A stretch of DNA of 64,000 nucleotides, from contig NZ_CACRUY010000012.1 in the NCBI RefSeq assembly GCF_902652685.1, positions 59,459 through 123,458 of the forward strand. Reading direction: 5' to 3'. Source of the stretch: Mycobacterium sp. Marseille-P9652 (lineage in GTDB: Bacteria; Actinomycetota; Actinomycetes; Mycobacteriales; Mycobacteriaceae). The notes beneath the pieces were generated by a model. It did not search any database, was not told where the DNA came from, and was given only the letters and a program-made list of their open reading frames with translations. The translations under genes were made by a program, and so were the position numbers. Each line of letters begins with the position of its first letter. Within the stretch, counting starts at the first letter, position 1. Positions 60,801 to 64,000 of this stretch are shown in pieces.

Positions 60801-61209
60801 GCGCCGACGATTCGAGGACCGGCAACCCGGCCTCGCGCGCGGCCGCGATCGCGCGGGACTTGTTCCCGGTCAGTTCGAGCACCTCGGCGCTGGGACCGAC
60901 GAACGTGATGCCGGCGGCCTTGCACGCCGCGGCCAGGTCGGGGTTCTCGGACAGGAACCCGTAGCCGGGATAGATGGCGTCGGCCCCGGCGCGCCGCGCG
61001 GTCGCGACGATGTTGTCGATCGACAGGTACGCGCGCACCGGATGGCCGACGTCACCGATCTGATAGGACTCGTCGGCCTTGAGTCGGTGCTGCGAGTTGC
61101 GGTCTTCGTGCGCGTACACCGCAACGGTGCCGATGCCCAGTTCGTAGGCGGCGCGAAACGCGCGAATGGCGATTTCGCCGCGGTTGGCGACCAACACTTT
61201 TGAGATCAT
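57826..61209 (-). CDS. pyc: Pyruvate carboxylase
   Basis: This single-chain enzyme of 1127 residues makes oxaloacetate from pyruvate and bicarbonate with ATP. The biotin carboxylase domain comes first: KVLVANRGEIAIRAFRA, the ATP-grasp Gly-rich loop VAGGGGRGMRRV, and FIEMNPRIQVEHTVTE. The carboxyltransferase domain follows (TDTTFRDAHQSLLATRVR, metal site HTHDTPGGQLASY). The biotin carrier domain with EAMKME is at the C-terminus. ATG 61209 sits four bases after GAGGGG; ATG 61212 is one codon longer. It is the expected M. tuberculosis Rv2967c type. Confidence 0.97.
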   Translation of the reverse strand: MISKVLVANRGEIAIRAFRAAYELGIGTVAVYAHEDRNSQHRLKADESYQIGDVGHPVRAYLSIDNIVATARRAGADAIYPGYGFLSENPDLAAACKAAGITFVGPSAEVLELTGNKSRAIAAAREAGLPVLESSAPSASVDDLVAAAGGMRFPLFVKAVAGGGGRGMRRVEDVDALPEAIEAASREAESAFGDPTVYLEQAVLKPRHIEVQILADNRGNVIHLYERDCSVQRRHQKVIELAPAPNLSPELRDKICNDAAAFARHIGYTCAGTVEFLLDADGNYVFIEMNPRIQVEHTVTEEITDVDLVSSQLRIAAGETLDDLGLRQEDVRPHGAALQCRITTEDPANGFRPDTGRISGYRTPGGAGIRLDGSTNLGAEIGAHFDSMLVKLTCRGRDFATAVARARRAIAEFRIRGVSSNIPFLQAVLDDPDFRAGRVTTSFIDERPQLLTARASADRGTKILNYLADVTVNKPYGTRPSTVYAQDKLPDVDLRAAPPPGSKQRLVELGPEGFARWLRESKAVGVTDTTFRDAHQSLLATRVRTNGLVMVAPYLARTMPQLLSVECWGGATYDVALRFLKEDPWERLAALREAMPNICLQMLLRGRNTVGYTPYPELVTSAFVQEATATGIDIFRIFDALNNLESMRPAIDAVRETGSAIAEVAMCYTGDLTDPGERLYTLDYYLKLADQIVDAGAHVLAIKDMAGLLRPQAAERLVGALRDRFDLPVHVHTHDTPGGQLASYVAAWHAGADAVDGAAAPMAGTTSQPALSSIVAAAAHTEYDSGLSLGAVCALEPYWEALRKVYGPFESGLPGPTGRVYHHEIPGGQLSNLRQQAIALGLGDRFEQIEEAYAGADRVLGRLIKVTPTSKVVGDLALALVGAGVSADEFASDPAQLDIPESVLGFLRGELGDPAGGWPEPLRTAALAGRGQAKPTQELTPDDEAALSLTGPKRQATLNRLLFPGPTSEFEEHRELYGDTSQMSANQFFYGLRQGEEHRVKLERGVELLIGLEAISEPDERGMRTVMCILNGQLRPVLVRDRSVASTVPVAEKADRTNPHHVAAPFAGVVTVTVSEGDRVSAGQTIANIEAMKMEAPITAPNDATVQRVVVSRAAQVEGGDLLVVLS

Positions 61210-61327
61210 CATGCCCCTCTACTGCTTCACTCGGGGCACCCCGACGAGCGCCGATTGCTGAGTCCTGGAGAACCGAACCATTATCGGCGCCAATGGCGCG
61301 TTCCACCAACCCCCGGTGCAGGCGCCG

Positions 61328-62326
61328 CTACTGGCCGGCCCTCCGGGCCAGATCGATGGCGTACTGATTGACGAAGGTGCCCGCCGGGGGATCGCCTTTG
61401 CCGCAGGTCCCGTCGGATTCACCGGGACGTTTGATCCACAGGTAGGCGTCCGCGTGCGCCCCCGCGGTGGCCGCGGTGGGTGGGGTGCCCAACGCCCGGC
61501 CGCTGGGGTTGCACCAGTTGAGGTCGGAGTCGGGCGCCGGTCCGGCGCCGTTGCGTGACGTGTCGACCACGTAGTGCGAACCGTTCGTCAGCCCGGAAAT
61601 CGCCTCGCCGTAACCGATTTCGTCGGCGGTGGAAAAGAAGTTCGCGGTGTTGACGCTGAAGCCCCGGGCGTGGCCGACTCCGGCATTGTTGAGCCTGGCG
61701 GCCATGTCTTCGGCGCTGTGCCAACGGAGGTGACCGGCGTCGACGTACACGGCCGCGGCCGGATCCCGGGACAGCGTGTCGACGGCGTAGCGGATCAAGT
61801 CGTACCGTTCCTGACGCTGATCGCCCGACAGGCAGTCGGCCATGGCAAGGGCATCCGGCTCCACGATGATCGCCGTCCGCGAGCCGCCAATGTCGGACGC
61901 AATGCCGTCGATCCACGAGCGGTACTCGCCGGCCGACCCGAAGCCGCCCGCCGCGAAACTCCCGCAGTCGCGGTGCGGGATTCCGTAGAGCGTGAGAACC
62001 GGGATGGCGCCGGCGGCCTGGGCGTCGCCGGTGTACTTCGCGACGGTGGCCGCGGACGAGCCCGGAACGATCCAGTAGGCCTGCGGCGTGTTGGCGACGG
62101 CGGTCAACTCGGGACTCGGCGGATCCGCGCTCTGCGCGGCACGCATGGCGGCCGACGTCGGGTTGACGTAGAACGGCGCCCCGGCGAGCGGGTTGGCCTC
62201 GCTGACCAGGCGCACCTCGGAGCCGGGACCGACCCGCGGCGGGTCGACGGGGGAGTTCGTGCCGACCGCAGCCGCGACCGTGAGGAGAGCAAAGATCCAC
62301 CGCGCGAGGGCGCCAGAGAACATCAC
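61328..62326 (-). CDS. Secreted glycoside hydrolase family 6 (cellulase-like)
   Basis: This is a 332-residue GH6 protein. A signal-like hydrophobic stretch (ALARWIFALLTVAAAVGT) is followed by the catalytic barrel: FYVNPTSAAM, YGIPHRDCGSFAAGGF (Asp of the first loop), IIVEPDALA (catalytic-loop Asp), YVDAGHLRWHSAEDMA, FSVNTANF and AYLWIKRPGESDGTC. GH6 enzymes cleave beta-1,4-glucan by inversion. M. tuberculosis CelA1 (Rv0062) is a relative. No cellulose-binding module is attached, so an envelope or biofilm glucan is possible. Confidence 0.88.
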   Translation of the reverse strand: MMFSGALARWIFALLTVAAAVGTNSPVDPPRVGPGSEVRLVSEANPLAGAPFYVNPTSAAMRAAQSADPPSPELTAVANTPQAYWIVPGSSAATVAKYTGDAQAAGAIPVLTLYGIPHRDCGSFAAGGFGSAGEYRSWIDGIASDIGGSRTAIIVEPDALAMADCLSGDQRQERYDLIRYAVDTLSRDPAAAVYVDAGHLRWHSAEDMAARLNNAGVGHARGFSVNTANFFSTADEIGYGEAISGLTNGSHYVVDTSRNGAGPAPDSDLNWCNPSGRALGTPPTAATAGAHADAYLWIKRPGESDGTCGKGDPPAGTFVNQYAIDLARRAGQ

Positions 62327-62437
62327 TTGAGGGAACCTAGCGCTCCGGCGTGTCGGGCGCCACCTGCCGCGGCGCGACCGGCACGGCGCGTAATGGCCGG
62401 GACGCCAAACACATTGCTACCCTTGCGGTCCGGCCGA

Positions 62438-63364
62438 TCACCGTGTTGCTCGACGTCGCGGCCCGGCACGGTGGGCCCCCAGCACGTCGGCGTTCGCGAG
62501 CGATTGCGCTTGAGCCGCCAGCGTCGATGCCCGGTTGGCGTAGGCGATGGCGTCGGCGGCTTGCGTCGCGGCCGTGCCCTGCGCCGCCGACCAGTACCGT
62601 TTCGCCTCGTCGAGCCGGGCCCGGGCGTCGGCGCCGATGCTCTCGCGGTGCCGGGCGACGTAGTCCGAGATCTGGCGCACCCGGGCGTCCGCGGTGGACA
62701 GCGCCTGCGCCAGGGGGTCGTCGTGTCCAACGTTCGGCCCATGTCCGGCGTCGAGGCGCCCCGACGCGCGTCGGCGATGCCGCGCTCTGAGGAAAAACGC
62801 CACGGCCACGACCGCGAGCACGACGACCAGGACGCCGATCGCGATCGGCAACCACGAGCGCTTGGGTGAGCTCGCGGGCTTGTCCGCGGCCGCCGGTTTG
62901 TCCAAGCCGTGGGCCGCGGCGATCGCGGCCAGGCTCCAGTCCTTGGCGTTCACCGCCGGTTCGATGCGTGTGGTCCGCACACTGTCCAGCTCGGCGGGTG
63001 TGAGGCCCTGAATCGCCGGCGGGACGGTGAACGTGTACGCCTTGGTGTTGGTGGCCACGGCGAGCAGCGCGTCGTGATCGCTCATTCCGCTGGCAGTGCG
63101 GGTTTGCGCGGCCCAGTTCTCGGGTTTGAACCGGCTGAAGTTGTCGACGTAGACCACCCACAGCTGGATGTGCCGATCACGGTAGAGGCGGTCGATCGCC
63201 GAACTCACGGCGGCCCGACCCGGACCCGTCAACGCCCCGGCGTTGTCGGTGATGTGATCGGGATCGGTCAGCTGGAACGGCGGCTGGGCGCCGGCGGGCG
63301 ACGTCGCGAGGAACCCCGCCGCGAGCACCGTCAGCACTACACCAATAAAGCGAACGACACGCAT
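62438..63364 (-). CDS. TPM-domain membrane protein, short form
   Basis: A 308-residue protein: signal peptide (VLTVLAAGFLATSPAGA), TPM domain (about 30-155; LTDPDHITDNAGALTGPGRAAVSSAIDRLY, HIQLWVVYVDNF), a membrane helix (WLPIAIGVLVVVLAVVAVAFFL, about 172-193), then a cytoplasmic helical region. Longer mycobacterial relatives (Rv2345 type) run to about 660 residues. This one stops soon after the first coiled-coil region, in an Arg-rich end (HRAGPRRRATR) that looks frameshifted or worn. TPM-domain proteins have roles in photosystem repair or envelope stress in other organisms. Confidence 0.75.
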   Translation of the reverse strand: MRVVRFIGVVLTVLAAGFLATSPAGAQPPFQLTDPDHITDNAGALTGPGRAAVSSAIDRLYRDRHIQLWVVYVDNFSRFKPENWAAQTRTASGMSDHDALLAVATNTKAYTFTVPPAIQGLTPAELDSVRTTRIEPAVNAKDWSLAAIAAAHGLDKPAAADKPASSPKRSWLPIAIGVLVVVLAVVAVAFFLRARHRRRASGRLDAGHGPNVGHDDPLAQALSTADARVRQISDYVARHRESIGADARARLDEAKRYWSAAQGTAATQAADAIAYANRASTLAAQAQSLANADVLGAHRAGPRRRATR

Positions 63365-63510
63365 ACGAGAAATTTAGCCGTCGATACCCGGTCCGGCCGG
63401 ATCGAGCTCAAATCCGCGGAGCCGATGAATGGCGTGTGGCCTTACATTTGCCGACCGGGTGAAATACAGTTGACGCTTCGAATTGCCCCGTTGTATCGAT
63501 GGGAGCCGCG

Positions 63511-64000
63511 ATGTCGACTTTCCTGATCACAGCACCCGAGGCCCTCGCCACGGCGTCGGCGGATTTGACCGGGATCAGGGAAGCGATCAGCCAGGCAACG
63601 GCGGCATGGGCGCCGTCCACCAAATATGTCGCGGCGGCGGCCGGTGACGAAGTGTCGGCGGCGATCGCGCGGTTGTTCGGAAACTATGCGGAGGCCTTTC
63701 AGGCCGTGGACGCCCAGGCGGCGACGTTCCAGGAGCAGTTTGCTCAGGCGCTCAACATCGGCGCCGGCTCCTACGCGGCCGCCGAGGCGCTCAACGTGTG
63801 GCCGCTTGACGTCCTGGGGTTGTCGGCCCGGCTCGACAGCCTGCTGGCTGTGGTCAATGGACAAAGCCTGGCGCTGACCGGACGACCGCTCGTCGGCAAC
63901 GGCGCCAACGGCGCCCCCGGAACCGGCGCAAACGGCGGCGCCGGGGGCTGGCTGGTCGGCGACGGCGGGGCCGGCGCGTCCGGCGCGCCCGGCATGGCCG
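63511..64000 (+). CDS. PE family protein (PE_PGRS start), runs off the window
   Basis: ATG 63511 (GGGAG upstream) opens a PE domain: MSTFLITAPEALATASADLTGIREAI, ending near GSYAAAEALNVW. After about residue 130 come GNGANGAPGTGANGGAGGWLVGDGGAGASG, the Gly-rich start of a PGRS region. The remaining part is beyond the window. The PE domain directs ESX secretion and the PGRS tail is surface-exposed in known members. Confidence 0.85.
   Translation, partial: MSTFLITAPEALATASADLTGIREAISQATAAWAPSTKYVAAAAGDEVSAAIARLFGNYAEAFQAVDAQAATFQEQFAQALNIGAGSYAAAEALNVWPLDVLGLSARLDSLLAVVNGQSLALTGRPLVGNGANGAPGTGANGGAGGWLVGDGGAGASGAPGMA

Noticed and set aside
58291-61203. 970-residue open frame antisense to pyruvate carboxylase
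   Set aside because: Codon bias of the pyc gene leaves the opposite strand open. The translation is Arg/Gly/Gln-rich with no motif.
1-64000. tRNA, rRNA, insertion sequences, integrase or attachment sites
   Set aside because: Looked for by eye along the window; none recognised. Short or degenerate RNA genes could be missed without a covariance search.

Overview
The window is high-GC actinobacterial DNA from a Mycobacterium, most likely a slow-growing non-tuberculous species of the M. avium type. The evidence is three PE-family proteins, an MmpL-type transporter, a mycobacterial haem-binding secreted protein, mycothiol-linked enzymes, and a block (about 4.8-20.2 kb) holding a MalY-like aminotransferase, haloalkane dehalogenase dhmA, a 150-residue unknown and htpG in the order I recall for Rv2294-Rv2299c of M. 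tuberculosis. That species-level placement is inference.

Layout. 0-4.8 kb: lipid/xenobiotic metabolism (alpha/beta hydrolase end, TetR regulator, AveC-family membrane protein, cytochrome P450, NAD(P)-binding reductase). 4.8-20.2 kb: the dhmA-htpG block, with insertions of cysQ, a thiolase, DoxX, a SnoaL-like protein, a DMT transporter, and a two-gene unit pairing a soluble MgtE-N/CBS sensor with an NRAMP-related transporter. 20.3-24.3 kb: a DinB/mycothiol-type protein, an acyl-CoA ligase plus thioesterase pair, and a VIT-type iron/manganese transporter. 24.6-32.9 kb: accessory region with two Gly-Pro-Gly repeat secreted proteins around two methyltransferases, a Ddn-like F420 protein, an MscS channel, a BrkB-type membrane protein, a PE protein with an unusual GGG/VPS repeat, and two small secreted proteins. 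33.0-45.9 kb: one 12.8-kb gene for a 4275-residue protein. It has a SARP/BTAD-type DNA-binding head, a class III nucleotidyl cyclase domain, a STAND/AAA ATPase and a TPR-like region, followed by about 22 NTF2/SnoaL-like modules, 20 of them in ten composite A-B repeats of 269-271 residues. 45.9-49.4 kb: a VIT-vWA-TM-DUF4349-TM fusion co-transcribed with a MerR regulator. 49.5-56.2 kb: a lysine-rich AKKAP-repeat protein, a PE protein carrying an HExxH motif split by an in-frame stop, hypotheticals, and a TetR/MmpL pair with two matching 20-bp operators. 56.3-64 kb: a mycothiol-dependent isomerase-like/DsbA-like pair, pyruvate carboxylase, a GH6 glycosidase, a TPM-domain protein and the start of a PE(_PGRS) gene that runs off the window.

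The most notable object is the giant regulator with its NTF2-module array. A signal-transduction ATPase with adenylate-cyclase-like and DNA-binding domains is joined to a long string of domains from a fold family that commonly binds small hydrophobic molecules. No function is shown by sequence alone. Intergenic space also holds a recurring long hairpin at the ends of convergent genes and several perfect palindromes that look like regulator sites.

No tRNA, rRNA, CRISPR array, transposase or prophage gene was recognised.
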